DNA from: Cololabis saira
Lineage: Eukaryota > Chordata > Actinopteri > Beloniformes > Belonidae
DNA length: 64,000 nt
NCBI RefSeq assembly: GCF_033807715.1
Contig: NC_084599.1
Coordinates: 12,171,625-12,235,624 of the forward strand
Direction of reading: 5' to 3'
Made by a program: the position numbers and the translations under genes. The notes under the pieces were generated by a model. It worked only from the letters and a program-made list of their open reading frames with translations, searched no databases and was not told the origin of the DNA. Below are positions 41,372-52,664 of this stretch, one piece after another (the stretch's first letter is position 1; each line of letters starts with the position of its first letter).

Positions 41372-41656
41372 TATGGAAGCAATTCTGCACAAAATGCTAT
41401 TTTATTTTCAGAATAAAGCTGCATTTTTTACACTAAATAAAATTAGAGAATCTTTTCAAAATTAAATCTTTAATGTCCTTTCCTTTAACATTTTAATTAA
41501 GTCACAGCATGATTAATGGTGAAGAAGAAAATGAAAATGCACTTTGGATAAATTATTATTTTTAAAATGTTATTTATGAGTCAAAATGCAGCTTTATTCT
41601 ACAAATAAAAAAAGTATTTTTGATGACTTGAATTAAAGTGCAGAATTGCTTCCATA
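41372..41656. mobile_element. Small MITE with 19-bp perfect inverted ends
   Basis: TATGGAAGCAATTCTGCAC at 41372-41390 is the exact inverse of 41638-41656. The next 50 or so bases inward also correspond imperfectly (AATAAAGCTGCATTTT on one side and its inverse on the other). AT-rich interior, no ORF. The target duplication may be TA, so a Tc1/mariner-type origin is possible. Confidence 0.75.
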
Positions 41657-43111
41657 CGATAAGAAATGTTATTTTCATTCAGCGTTGCCAATGTACAGAA
41701 TAAAAAAATGCATGAAACTGGTAGATATTCTACTTTTATTTAATACCGAGGTCCCATTTGATGCTTACTGAACTATATTTAAAAACTGTTCCAAGTATTT
41801 GGGAAACTTCATGAGTTTATCCTAATAGGATGGGACTCAGTAAGGGGGGTGGCATGGAATGACCCTCAATCTCAGTGAAACTTGAGTCTGACTTGACTTG
41901 AGTCCTCCACATTTTCCGTGTGACAGTAACAATAAATAAGCGTCCGAGTTCCGGAGCATCCAACTCATTCAGTCAAGTGTGGGAATAAACTAATAGGCTC
42001 CTATTAAGCGTTTCCTGCCTCAGGATTCAGAGTGTGACAGTCTCAATTAAATTGCAATCACATCTCCCTCTTGCTCCCTCAGCGGCTGGTGGCTGCTGAA
42101 GAAGCTGAGCTGTATTGACTTTGTGAGTTTCTCAGCATTTGAATCAGATTAGTGGGCATGTCACTCAAAGCCAGGGGGTCGCAAATAAGACTCAAATAAC
42201 CTCGTGTTTAAAAACGCTTATGGCTAAACTAAAGTATCTTGACTTTAGCAGTAATAATAAGAAAATATGTTCTAGAAATACACAGAGAAAAACAGAAGCA
42301 GAAGAGCTGCCAGCAGTGTTTGTCACCCTGAGTCAGTATAGAAGGCTGTTATGTACTCGAACCCACGTTTATGGTTCGTGGCACTATTTTCTGCTGGTAA
42401 TTTTTGATATAGAAATGTGCAAACTTACTGAAGCCCATGGTGATTTGATTTCTTATTGTGCTCTCAAGTGTCACCGCTAATCATACACTTCTGATTTTCT
42501 GAAATGAAACGTTGTGGCCTAAAGTAGAGACCAACTGGACTCAGATCGTCCTAAAGTTCTTGAATAAAACCAGTCCATTTGTGAAAGAAAGATATACCAA
42601 GACACTGGCAGCATCCTGGCAAAAAAAAAAAATCTGACTCTCTCAGATTGTGGTCTTAATGTAGAGAAGAGGAGGCGAAGAGGTTTTAATGTGATGTAAA
42701 GCCCCTCGTTGGTGGACATCAAACATGACACATCATGACACTGTAAGCTGCCACGGATATGAGAAATTGAATTTGTCCTCCTATAAATGTAGCGTTGTGG
42801 CGCAGGATGTGAGCCGCTTCATATCCGAGTGTCCGTTTGTGAGTGAAGATATCTCAAGACACTAACAGCATCCGTTTGGCTTTTTGATTATAGCCTGTGA
42901 AAGTGTGTCGGTTTGGTGATGAAGCCATGGAGCAACTGAAGAACCCTGATAAAATGGTTTCATGTCATAAACTGTATTATATAAATAAGCTGTTTCAAGT
43001 AACATCTTCAACATCAAGCATACGCTAGCTATGATCAATGATTTTTTTTTTCTTTCTTTCTTGTAGCACTTTGAGATTCTCCGAATGGAAAGTGCATTAT
43101 AAATTAAATGT

Positions 43112-43112
<1 letters not shown>

Positions 43113-43167
<55 letters not shown>
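43113..43167. repeat. (ATT)n microsatellite at a LINE-like 3' tail
   Basis: About 18 ATT units directly after AAAGTGCATTATAAATTAAATG, which looks like the 3' tail of an L2-type LINE. Confidence 0.9.
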
Positions 43168-43870
43168 CTTGATCAGGATCGATACAGCCTAGGAAGTATA
43201 ATTTGTGCAATGTGCAGCTGACAGTAATTGAAGTAAAAAGCCCTTGTGTCAAACTTCAAATACAGTAACATCTAGTCCAAGTCAGTGCTCAGTGATGTTC
43301 CAGATTATGAATTGAAAAGGCCCCCAAGTATGATATGTCAAGACCAAGCACATCAGTCCTCGTCACCAGAGGCCCCATGGTTCGCATGTCTCTCCTCTAA
43401 CAACTATTTGGGCGTGATGCTGCAAGGTTCTTCAGGAGGCAAAAGCAATGGGGGGGGAGCAGGAGTGCAGTTATATAATGCCTAATGCCCTCTGCCCATG
43501 CCTGGTGTCTCCTGGCAGATGGTGTGTTGTCCAACAGTGCAAGGGCAAATGGACAGATGAAACGAGGGAGGAGTGGAGGGATGAAGATGGGAAAGGGATT
43601 GTGAAGAAACAGATGAGGACACCAGTTTGACGAAGGAACCAAAATCATATGTGACTTTTGACATTTTTAGTGCAGCAATGTTTGAAAACATTGTGTAAAC
43701 ACATGAAAGTCACATCACATCTTTTACAAGATCATGAGTCAGCCACTGTGACACAACTCAACTGACCAGACAACAGGGATTCCTAAGCAGGAACACATTT
43801 GTGCTTTCAGAAACAGAGAGAAAAAAAATATTTGAACCAAGAAATTATGTCTTGCATGAAAGATAAACAC

Positions 43871-43871
<1 letters not shown>

Positions 43872-43917
<46 letters not shown>
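43872..43917. repeat. (TA)n microsatellite
   Basis: About 23 TA units followed by TACATATA-rich sequence to about 43978. Confidence 0.95.
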
Positions 43918-43924
<7 letters not shown>

Positions 43925-44579
43925 TATACATATATATATACATAAATATATACATATATATATACATATACACACAAGATTGTAAACTGTTATGACACTG
44001 GTCTCAAGCATAAACTTTTACAAACATTTGCAGAAAATGGAAGTTTCTTGAATGGCATGTCAAACATAAATCAGTGATTTGCTAAGTATCTGAACCTTGA
44101 ATGTCCACGGTAGGAGTGAGTCATTGCTCACCATTTTGTGCCAAACTGTCAGTGAATCGTGACTCTGTTTCTCTGGGGTAAATCACAGCGTAAAAGCTAA
44201 GGCTGGAAACCACTGTTTGATGCGTATGACATTTGAGCCATCATAAAAACTCTCACTGTGATCTAAATAGCCATGGGGGCACAGGAGTACCTTGGAGAAA
44301 CAGTCACTCAACTATTAACCGGTGTCACTCTGACACAGGATCCAGAAATGCAGCCTGAAACTGAATTGTACAAGAAGGAGGCCAAATACCAACTCTGAGC
44401 AATAGTGTGCATTTTAGTTGGCTTTCAGGAAAAACAGACATAAAAGAATACGGACATCCTTATAAGACAGTTGGAAGGATCAAATTACCATCTGACCAGA
44501 GGCTACCCCCACTGAAGAGCTATATGGATGACATCACCAGTCTTCTTCAGACAGCACCATCTACAGCTAGGTTACTTAA

Positions 44580-45287
44580 AGGGAAAGTTCGGTTTTTTAC
44601 AACCTGGACCTTATTTCTGGCATTTTTTATAGTCGTATACTCAGCCAGGCAAGTTTGGTGTCATTTGGAGTCCTTCGGAAGATATTAGGGTTTTTTTTGC
44701 GAGCCGCTTCTCCATATAACGGTAGCGCATGGGGGCACAGCGGGACACAGACGATGCGCGCATCCCAGACACAGCTCTGTGTACAGCTGGAGTTCGCTAC
44801 TGTTAGTTTACTGTTAGTTATTTGAAACATGTCTGAATATTTGTCAAATTCTGAGGTTGTGGACGACGACTTTGAATATGATGGACGTCCTTACCGTTTT
44901 GAGCCAGAGTATACGGCTGAAGAGCTCACTGAACGGAGGACAGAGTGCGCGCACAGAGATGACGTCATGAGTTCAGAGGTCTTGTTTACAAACTGATTTA
45001 TTTGTTACACACACAGCCCCGGATGTAGACAACAGGTCCTGGAAGCAGATCTATTGATTCATAAAATAAATGAACGAGTTTCGCGGCAATCATGTGTTAT
45101 TTAGACACTGCATCGTCTGTGTCCCGCTGTGCCCCCATGCGCTACCATTATATGGAGAAGCGGCTCGCAAAAAACCCCCTAATATCTTCCGAAGGACTCC
45201 AAATGACACCAAACACCTCTGGGTGAGTATACGACCATAAAAAATGCCAGAAATAAGGTCCAGGTTGTAAAAAACCGAACTTTCCTT
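44580..45287. mobile_element. TTAA-flanked foldback element with about 175-bp inverted arms
   Basis: TTAA at 44576-44579 and 45288-45291. Ends AGGGAAAGTTCGGTTTTTTA and the inverse of TAAAAAACCGAACTTTCCTT. The arms stay inverted complements through GGAGTCCTTCGGAAGATATT and CGCATGGGGGCACAGCGGGA. The unpaired centre holds a short ORF (44829-44996) and a CRE octamer at 44960-44967. The TTAA target with purine starts suggests Kolobok-type. It interrupts the LINE relic at 44264-46330. Confidence 0.85.
44829..44996 (+). CDS. Short acidic ORF carried in the centre of the TTAA foldback element
   Basis: ATG at 44829 opens 55 codons: MSEYLSNSEVVDDDFEYDGR, then PYRFEPEYTAEELTERRTE, ending at TGA 44994-44996. 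The N-terminus resembles the start of a family of repetitive fish proteins with a PYxFEPEYTxEEL motif followed by a Cys-rich domain related to the P2X7 receptor C-terminus; that domain is absent here. It looks like a 5' gene piece of the autonomous relative left by internal deletion. Expression is unknown, and the family link is from memory. Confidence 0.4.
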   Translation: MSEYLSNSEVVDDDFEYDGRPYRFEPEYTAEELTERRTECAHRDDVMSSEVLFTN

Positions 45288-46743
45288 TTAAAAGGATGGA
45301 TGAACTGATGTCCTAGGCCAGAATGAAGATCAAGCCCTCCAAGTCACGCAGCCTGTGACTCAGAAAAGGAATCAGGAACGACACCACCATATTTGTCGTC
45401 AGGGGAGAGAAGATCCCTCTCCTGTCTGAACAAACAAGACAAAACAAGCCTGGGGAGGCAGTACACTGTAGAACTGTCTACTATCTAATCGGGAGAACCG
45501 TCATGAAACAACAGCTCAAAGTTGGCCTGGCAAGGATTGACCAAAGCCAACTTCCTGGGAAGTACAAGATCTGGTGTAACCAGTTCACGCTGTACAGATG
45601 GGAGATGTGGACTCTGAGAATGTGTGAGCTCTCCTTATCCACCGCAAGTAAAGTTGGATGGAAAAGCCAACTCATTCATCCAAAAGTGTTTAGAGCTGCC
45701 AAGGTGCTTCTCTGAAACAGGGCCTCTTAGGGAAGAACACGCTGCAGCTACCACTGCAGTCCATTAGACTGGCCAACATGCAAGGAAAGACCAGGTTTGT
45801 TCTCGAGCAGTTCACTGACCAGCTGGTGACGAACGCAAACGGCAAGGTTCCAACAAGGCTCCAAATGCTCAAGCTGAGGTCGACCAAGCAGTTGGTAGGC
45901 TGCAACATCAAGAGATCATGGGCAGAGTCCAGGCAGGAAGAGCAGGGTTAGGATGGGGAGAGGCACCACACTTCTGATGTAAGGCCAACCACAAGGAGAG
46001 GAAAGAGATGATGGGGGCATGACGAGGATGGGAGAGGAGCGCTAACAGATCAAGGCCGTGTCACAAGGAAGCAGGAGAACCTTGGAGGGAGTTGTCAACG
46101 AGAACCTCAGCTGGTCAGACCTGTGGTAGATTCCACAGGCACCAAGGCAAGATCAGTGTACCTCATCAGGCTCACAATACCTCTGGAGGAGGGGGTCGAG
46201 ACAACATTTAGGGGGCAAAAAGGCAGAGTACTCTGAACTAGCAGTCGAGTACTGGGAGGCAGGCTGTAAGCAGGTTCCCTTGGCATAAGGAGGTTCACGT
46301 ACTGTATGTCTAAAGGCATCACTGAAGCAGAGCTGTAAACATGAATTTATTGTAACAGCAGCCAAACCACAACCTTGGAGAACATTGACTTAAAAATTAA
46401 ACTTAACCTAAACTAAACATACCCCCGACCAGGTTAAGTGTTGGGAGGCAGACTGGAAGACCTTGTTTCCATGGTGTTTAACATACTCTGTGACTTTCAG
46501 AACCAAAAACGAGAGATTAGTGCTTACTCTGAGTTTGCTTAGCCAGGTATGTGTATAAAAACCTTCTTTCTGGAATAACCCCCAGTTATCCCAGGTTGAA
46601 AAAAAAAACATTTGAAAGAGATACAGGTAAAGGATATATAGTCGTAGCAGCAGTACTGTCAGTTGGCACAAGTAATGGATAAACAGTCTTTTAGTTTGCA
46701 ACAAAAATGAAGCAATCAAACGTTCTGACAACTCAAACGTTAA

Positions 46744-47071
46744 AGGAGCTTGAGGCTCTTTTTAAGAAATGACTCATTAGCGCCACCCTTCGCCACGACG
46801 GCCGTCGGCGGTACTGCAGCCAACAGCGAAGCCGGCACGGGAGAACGGGGAGAACACGCATGCAGCATCATGTGACGTCACATCCGCTGCCCAGCGCGGG
46901 AAATTCGGGGTCCGAATTGCAGCACATTTTGCAGCACACAGCCTGTTCAAGGCAAAGGAGAGATACACTAGAGGGCTCATTCTTTTTGGTTTGGAACGCT
47001 TCATCTGACATTATTACTAGAAAACTTAAAACGTATACAAATTTTTTTCATAAATCCTGCCTCAAGCTCCT
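46744..47071. mobile_element. TTAA-flanked MITE, copy 3 (complete)
   Basis: TTAA at 46740-46743 and 47072-47075. Inverted termini AGGAGCTTGAGGC and GCCTCAAGCTCCT are perfect over 13 bp (17 bp including TTAA). Same family as 28173 and 35591; CRE octamer at 46873-46880. Located in hcn2 intron 4. Confidence 0.9.
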
Positions 47072-49083
47072 TTAAAAGGAGACATTTCAAGATGATTGTT
47101 GATGTTGATGAATAAGTTGTTGATTTAGTTTGACAAAAATATAGCAGCATAGCATAGCATAAAATGCATAAAGACCAGGAATCTCTTTGCTGCATGTAAA
47201 CGTACTGACTGTTCCCTAGTGTTTTTCACTACCGTCTGTCTCACATTTACAGTGTTTCTATTTATATTCTTATTTGTACAGCTGCTAAACACACAAATAC
47301 AACTACACACGTTCTGTTCAAACAGAAGAATGTCAGTGTGGATTGTTGAACTCAACCCTAAAAAAACAGCAGGAGCCCACAACTCGCTTTCATCAGGGGA
47401 GTCTGTGCATGTCGAGTGCCACATGTATTATGACATTTCTGTCTTAACACAGAATACTATGCTAACTGTTTGCTCTGTGTTAAGTCAACACATGTCCATG
47501 CTGTCATTGGCATTTAAACTATCTTATACAACACGCCTGTTTTGTCAGTTTTCCAATAGCTCTGTCTCCAGTCTGGTGGCAGGACTCGTGCGGACTGCAG
47601 TGCAGCACAGTTCACCGCAGTGGTTGATGATGAACAAACAGAGGATCAATGAGATGGTGGAGGAGCTGTTTTGGTTCAGCCTTGCTTGGTGATGCACTTC
47701 TTCATTGTATTTCATTGCTCTGCATCATGGAAGAACAGGAAAGCAGACAGACGACAGGAACCGACTGCTGCATACGTCACTTACATTACTGACGGAGCAC
47801 AGCTACATGTAAGTGATACAAAACAGACTCCAGCATGGAGTCAGCAGATCTTTTTCTTTCTATTATATGTTTTTTCTCTCTCTTGAGTCTTCATTAGAAG
47901 TGGAACTGTGCTCACTGCAGGATGACCTCTTTTAAACTTACAGCATTAAAGTCAAAGAGCTCAAGCAGAAACCAATTACAGTGAGATTGTGTGGCAACTT
48001 TTCCCCCAAGTTCTTACCACAAAGCTGAATAATGGTTAAAGAATAAAAGTTAATTCGGTCAAGGGCTTGTTGAGACATAAATCCAAGAGAATCCTGAAAA
48101 CAAGACATATTTCACAGCACATGGTTCAGCTGACGAGGTAAAATGTTAAAAAACAAAATCAAAATAAATGCTTATAGACAAAAAAAAGCAGGATCACTAA
48201 TATAAACTTTGCACAAGTCATCAGAGAAACAAAAATCAGGAAATTTTAACAGGATGCTTTGAAAGTTCACAAAAGCAATTACAAGAAAAAGGCAAGGATG
48301 GAATAATAGAATGTAAATGAGTAAGAAATAATAAATAATGAGGATGTTAAAATAGAGGACATGATCAAAAGGGACGCAACTTTAGAGAATGGAATTAGAT
48401 TTTAAAATAACGCACGAGGAAGCATAGGGAGATTTAAAGTTGGCAAGATCAAAAGGCAATTACATAAAAGCGAGTCTCTAAGAGTATATTTTGAGAAAAT
48501 GGATTTAAGAGATGACACTGAATTAGTGACTTAGTTTTTTCTCAGAAGAGCAAATCACTCAGAAGTCAGAGCTGGAAATGAAAATTGTTCACAGTGAGCA
48601 CGAAGTGACAGGATATGTTTTATGTGAAATATTTTTCCTATTCTGTCAAATTTTGAGTGAACTGAAATTTGAGGAACGGTTTGTCTTCGGTTTGGGAAAC
48701 ATTAAGTACATTTCAAACCTCATTGAAGTTCATACCTGGAGTTCACTTTGTTTAGTGTTATTGATGGCTGTTTCCAGAGCCACTGGATATTTATCCATGA
48801 GCGGCTGCATTTATCTAGATTGAGAGTCTGGAACATACTGCCCGGAAAGCATTTTAACATTTCCATGGATGCTCAATGACATCACGACCTACGAAAACGA
48901 GAACAAGAGTGAAATTGTTTTCTTTCTTTTCATGCTGGGGGGCTTCAACCAAACCAAACATAGAAGCTTTGTTGATCACTTTGTCTTTGAGTGTCTGCAT
49001 ACATGGCGCAGAGCAGCAGTTATTTGTTTTAGATCACTGCAGGATCTAAGAAACGCTACGAGTCACGGAGCAGAGATGACAGT

Positions 49084-49316
49084 GTTATAAAGCAGGAGCA
49101 CGCTCCCCTCCCCGGCCAGCGGACACCGAGAGCTTTGATCTGCTGTTGTAACAGGGTTAGGGTTAGAAATCAGAGAAGTTGTAGTAGTGTACCAGCCCCC
49201 TGCTGGTGCCGGTCTAGAGTTTCTGTCTGACTTTTCAGATTTCCTATCTGGTTTATTGCAATGTACAGACAAAGTCCTCATAGTGGGTTACTTTAACATT
49301 CATATGGATGTTGACT
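49084..49316 (+). pseudogene. L2-like LINE fragment: endonuclease part
   Basis: The + strand from 49179 reads VVVVYQPPAGAGLEFLSDFS then DFLSGLLQCTDKVLIVGYFN and IHMDVD. This is the YxPP...GDFNIH region of an APE-type endonuclease, with GYFN replacing GDFN. The frame stops at 49315 where a possible DNA element (GGGGTGTGAATC) begins. It probably belongs to the same disrupted L2 copy as 49968-50448. Confidence 0.65.
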
Positions 49317-49317
49317 A

Positions 49318-49440
49318 GGGGTGTGAATCTTTTACTAATTCACTATTCGATTTGATTCAAATTTTTGGGCCACGATTCGATTCAACTTCGATTTTTGATT
49401 CGATTTATAATGATTTCTGATTTAATCTTTAGGTGTGCAA
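49318..49440. mobile_element. End of a possible hAT-type element (ATTCGATT-rich)
   Basis: Begins GGGGTGTGAATC and continues with ATTCGATTTGATTC and ATTTTTGATTCGATTTATAA, the sort of terminus seen at 40290-40363. No opposite terminus or duplication was identified, and the stretch 49440-49960 is otherwise unassigned. Confidence 0.4.
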
Positions 49441-49967
49441 AGGATCTTCATGATCAACTCCAGTCCGCTTTGCAAGACAGAAGAAAAAATTAAGACATTA
49501 AAGTGTCTTTTTCAAACATTTATCCATGCTAAGATGGAATTGTTGCAACTGTTACATATTGCAACAAAAATAACAATGCCTCATTATAAAATTGTGCAGT
49601 TAAACCTGCAGCCTTTTAAATTCTAAGGAAAGTGCCTTTTCCAAAAACAGTGCACGGACCACAACTGCTACTTTAAGTAGCTAGCTAATAAGTAATAGAA
49701 ATAAGAAATAGAAAAATAGTACCCGCCTCTGAATTTTTCAGGAAAGTGCCTCTTGCAACAATAGACTCCATAACTGTGCAACTGATTGTATGATTTTCAA
49801 CAAATCATGAAAGAAAACCAGAAGTGACTTGCATCCAAGGTTACCGTCCATTTGCAGGAGCAACATCCAAGTTATTTTGTAGGAAAACAAGCTGATCCAC
49901 ATGTGCTGGAGTAAGACTGCTCCACTGGGCTGTCAGAGCATGTTGTTGGGATGTGATGCTGAAGCAG

Positions 49968-50448
49968 AGTGATGCTGAAAAACTAATTCACGCATTTGTA
50001 TCTTCTAGACTAGATTACTGTAATGAGTATTGGCAGAATGTCCAATTAACTCTCTGAATAGCCTCCAGCTGATCCAAACTGCAGCAGCGCGAGTTCTGAC
50101 AGGAATAAACAAGAGAGATCACGTCTCTCCAGTGTTAGCCCCCCTCCATTGGCTCCCAGTAAAAACTCAATTTAAAACTTTATTACTTGCATATTAAGCC
50201 CTAAACGACCAAGCTCTTCTTTATCTACAAGACTTAATAGTACCTTATGTTCCTAATAGAGTTCTCAGTTCTCAGAGTCCAGGTTTACTTCTAGTTCTTT
50301 GAGTAATCAAATGTGGATTTGGAGGACGGGTCTTCTGCTATCAGGCACCGTTACTATGGAACAAACTTCCAATCTGGGTTAAAGAGGCTGACACCACCTC
50401 CACCTTTAAAACCAAACTTAAAATGTGTCTGTTTAGTAAAGCCTATAG
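49968..50448 (+). pseudogene. L2-like LINE fragment: C-terminal reverse-transcriptase region
   Basis: In broken frames it reads DAEKLIHAFVSSRLDYCNEY, then sequence equivalent to LLQLIQNAAARVLTGINKRD, and then SAIRHRYYGTNFQ. This is the characteristic end of L2/Rex-type ORF2. A parallel fragment occurs at 60766-61217. It is interrupted at 50449-51064 by a Harbinger-type element and resumes with the 3' tail. Frameshifts throughout. Confidence 0.8.
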
Positions 50449-50451
50449 TTA

Positions 50452-51061
50452 TGGCGCTTTTCCACTAATACCTACTCAGCGCGCTTCTATCCGCTACGGC
50501 CCCGTCTTGCGCTTTTCCACTACGGGCCGAGACGGGTGGAGCCGTGCCAAGCAGATACTTTTTCTGTATCTTTTCTGCAGAGGTTTTAACCGGGCTGAGC
50601 CGGCACTATATCTGACGTCACCACCCTCCGCGCCACTGATTGGTCGGGGGGCGGGGCCGCCAGACGTTTGAATCAGGAAGCGGGAGTCAGCGCGAGAACG
50701 ACTCGCGGCAATTTTATTATACAGCGCAAACGTCTGTTTGGTGATCCAACTCTGAGGTGCAGATGTTCATAAACCTGGGGGCTGACGAGAGAATTAAAAA
50801 AGGGATGTAGACGGACGATAAGGAACGATCAGATCCACAGGCGCTCTGTTTTACTCTCAGCCGCTCGTGGCTCCAGCTGATTTCTCATCAGCGCCGACAT
50901 GAACAAAGTGGTTGCACAATCGAGTACGTCACAGCAGCTTCACCCCAACCTGCCCACTTCTCCCCTGGCTGTGGAAAAACAAACGAGGACAAAGCGGGTG
51001 GAGCCGGGACGATGCGTGACGAGACGAGTCGGGCTGAGTAGGTACTAGTGGAAAAGCGCCA
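50452..51061. mobile_element. Harbinger-type non-autonomous element, copy B (complete, TTA duplication)
   Basis: A 610-bp element with inverted ends TGGCGCTTTTCCACTA and TAGTGGAAAAGCGCCA, flanked by TTA at 50449-50451 and 51062-51064. The empty site survives in the related L2 fragment at 61201-61222 (CTAGTTAGTGTAAACC), proving the borders. Related to copy A at 1-1649. CRE octamer at 50613-50620. No ORF of note. Confidence 0.93.
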
Positions 51062-51064
51062 TTA

Positions 51065-51430
51065 GTGTAAACTCTAGTGTCTTAGGGCCATTAGTCAAAG
51101 CGCAGCTACAGGACAAGACTAAAGCAGCTGGTCTTAAACATAGCTTTGTATATGTTGCTATACTGTAGACCTACACTGCAGGGGAACATGATCCACTGAG
51201 CAGTGCCCCTCACCCCTTTTGCTCTCCTCCTATTTTCATTCCTTTCTTCAGCTCAATCCACAGTTACTGATTACAAGTATCTCATAAGCACAATTGTGCT
51301 GCATTGTAGTTTGTTTGTCCTGGTCTGCCCCCTCTTTGTCTCTTCTGTACATGCTTGCAGGCCAGAGCTTCCAGAGCCACATGCTGACCTGCAGTTCCCC
51401 TCTCTGAGTGTTTACCTCCGTCTGTCTATA
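51065..51430 (+). mobile_element. L2-like LINE 3' untranslated tail
   Basis: Continues the element after the Harbinger insertion. GTGTAAAC, TATGTTGCTATACTGTAGAC and GATCCACTGAGCAGTGCCCC are shared with 61215-61330 at the same place relative to the ORF2 end. Confidence 0.75.
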
Positions 51431-51439
51431 TAGATGTGT

Positions 51440-51995
51440 GTGTAATTGGCGATTCTAACAATGTGCCTAGCAAAATAGAATTGGTGTCAATTCCCCGCCC
51501 TCCAAAAGTTTACCAGGTGCGGCGTGATACAGGCGTTAATCAAAATAACCTTGTAAAAATTAAAACCAATGCACATTTGGTACCAATTAGAGACCGAAAA
51601 ATTATATGTGGACTCCAAAATTTACGATCGTTAAGCTCCAACTCTATTAGTAAATGATCTAATTCCCGAGACCAGGAGTGATATTTTCTGTTTGACAGAA
51701 ATGTGGCTACAGTAGGAAGAGTATGTTAGTTTGAGTGAATCAGCTCTGCCCGGCTACTTTAATCATCATATTCCCTGAAGCACTGGCAGAGGTGGAGGAG
51801 TAGTGGCAATTTATAACTCTAAACCTAAATGGGATAATAATAAGTCCAAAAGCCTCACGCTTAGTCTAAAACTCCCGAGCTGGAAATTCAGAGAAGCCAG
51901 TTTTCTGGTAGAAGAAAACTGTGGTGGTGGTTGGAATTTTCAGATTTCCTATTTGGTTGATGGATCAGTACAGATACATTTATCAGTGGGTGACT
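51440..51995 (+). pseudogene. Second L2-like LINE fragment: N-terminal endonuclease part
   Basis: ATTGGCGATTCTAACAATG is shared with 59923-59940. Further along, broken frames give LISRPGVIFSV/TEMWLQ, LPGYFNHHIP, GRGGGVVAIYNSK and the VGDF motif, the order found in L2-type endonuclease domains. It ends exactly within the GDFN codons, where TTAA is followed by GGGGACC of another element. Confidence 0.6.
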
Positions 51996-52290
51996 TTAAA
52001 GGGGACCTATTATGGCATCTAATACCTAGTTTAAACAGGCCTTGAATGTCTTAAAAACAAGCTTTTGATTGTTTTTGCCAAATAAATTAGAAATTCAACC
52101 TCTGAGCCATGTCTTTATCATCTCATTCTCTAACCTCATTATCTATGAGGGATTCTAAGTGGGCAGGGCGGCTATGATAATGAGGCTCTGTGCTGATTGG
52201 CTGCCTGAATGACGCGATACACCGTTACGAAAAAATGGTGGAAGCTCTGGCCGGATTCCCACCCCATCTGCTGAAAAAAGCGGCCTGCGG
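51996..52290. mobile_element. End of a TTAA-targeted DNA element (GGGGACCTATTATG terminus)
   Basis: TTAAAGGGGACCTATTATGG starts here inside the GDFN codons of an L2 fragment, consistent with insertion at a TTAA. The opposite terminus was not found, so the element is truncated. The right limit is approximate. Confidence 0.45.
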
Positions 52291-52429
52291 CCTCAAGTAA
52301 GGAGGAGACTTGAGCTCAGTGCAGGGCCCTCCCGGGGTTGGTAGAGGGAGCAATGCCCAAGACTGACTTAGGTAGGAGCACTGGGTGATAAAATGGGAAA
52401 AAAATCAGGGATAAAAAAAAAAATAAAAA

Positions 52430-52517
52430 AGAAGCCATAAGTGAACATGACCCAGAAACAACCCTGTCTTCTCTGAGCCAAAGCTCATTTAACATTAGGT
52501 TAAAATGCAAAACTGCT
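52430..52517 (+). pseudogene. Tc1-like transposase relic, part 1 (left of the L1 insertion)
   Basis: Reads SEHDPETTLSSLSQSSFNIR then LKCKTA in one frame and continues after the L1 at 58497 with GTTGGTCAAAACTGAAATT. The composite corresponds to the region before the first catalytic Asp of a widespread fish Tc1/mariner-type transposase. The last 16 bp (52502-52517) are the target sequence duplicated by the L1. Confidence 0.6.
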
Positions 52518-52664
52518 GACTTCCGGTTGAACGATGTAGTGGAAGGACGTGTGGTGTAAGCCTCTGCATCTTTTCGACTTTTTTTGTGTTAATTACGTTA
52601 ACTTTTCATCTATCTTTAGTATAACAGTTTGCTTTAATCATTGGCAAGTCAACTCTGTGCGGGA

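Larger units (their letters stand above)
44264..46330 (+). pseudogene. Degenerate R2/HERO-like LINE (RT plus restriction-like endonuclease), interrupted
   Basis: Pieces of one reading order survive on the + strand in several frames: LPPLKSYMDDITSLLQTAPS (RT motif with YMDD at 44521-44532), ARMKIKPSKSRSL, LPGKYKIWCNQFTLYRWEMW, then LVTNANGKVPTR, and finally VYLIRLTIPLEEGVE followed by LGIRRF. The last two match the restriction-like nuclease end of fish R2/HERO-type LINEs. Many stops and frameshifts make it inactive. A TTAA-flanked foldback element (44580-45287) splits it directly after the YMDD region. This classification comes from remembered family motifs, not from a search. Confidence 0.65.

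Noticed and set aside
47219..47692. 157-codon + strand ORF in hcn2 intron 4
   Set aside because: Composition and sequence look random, there is no domain, and it is antisense to hcn2.
49156..49168. GGTTAGGGTTAG, telomere-like
   Set aside because: Only two units, inside an L2 fragment; no interstitial telomeric array.
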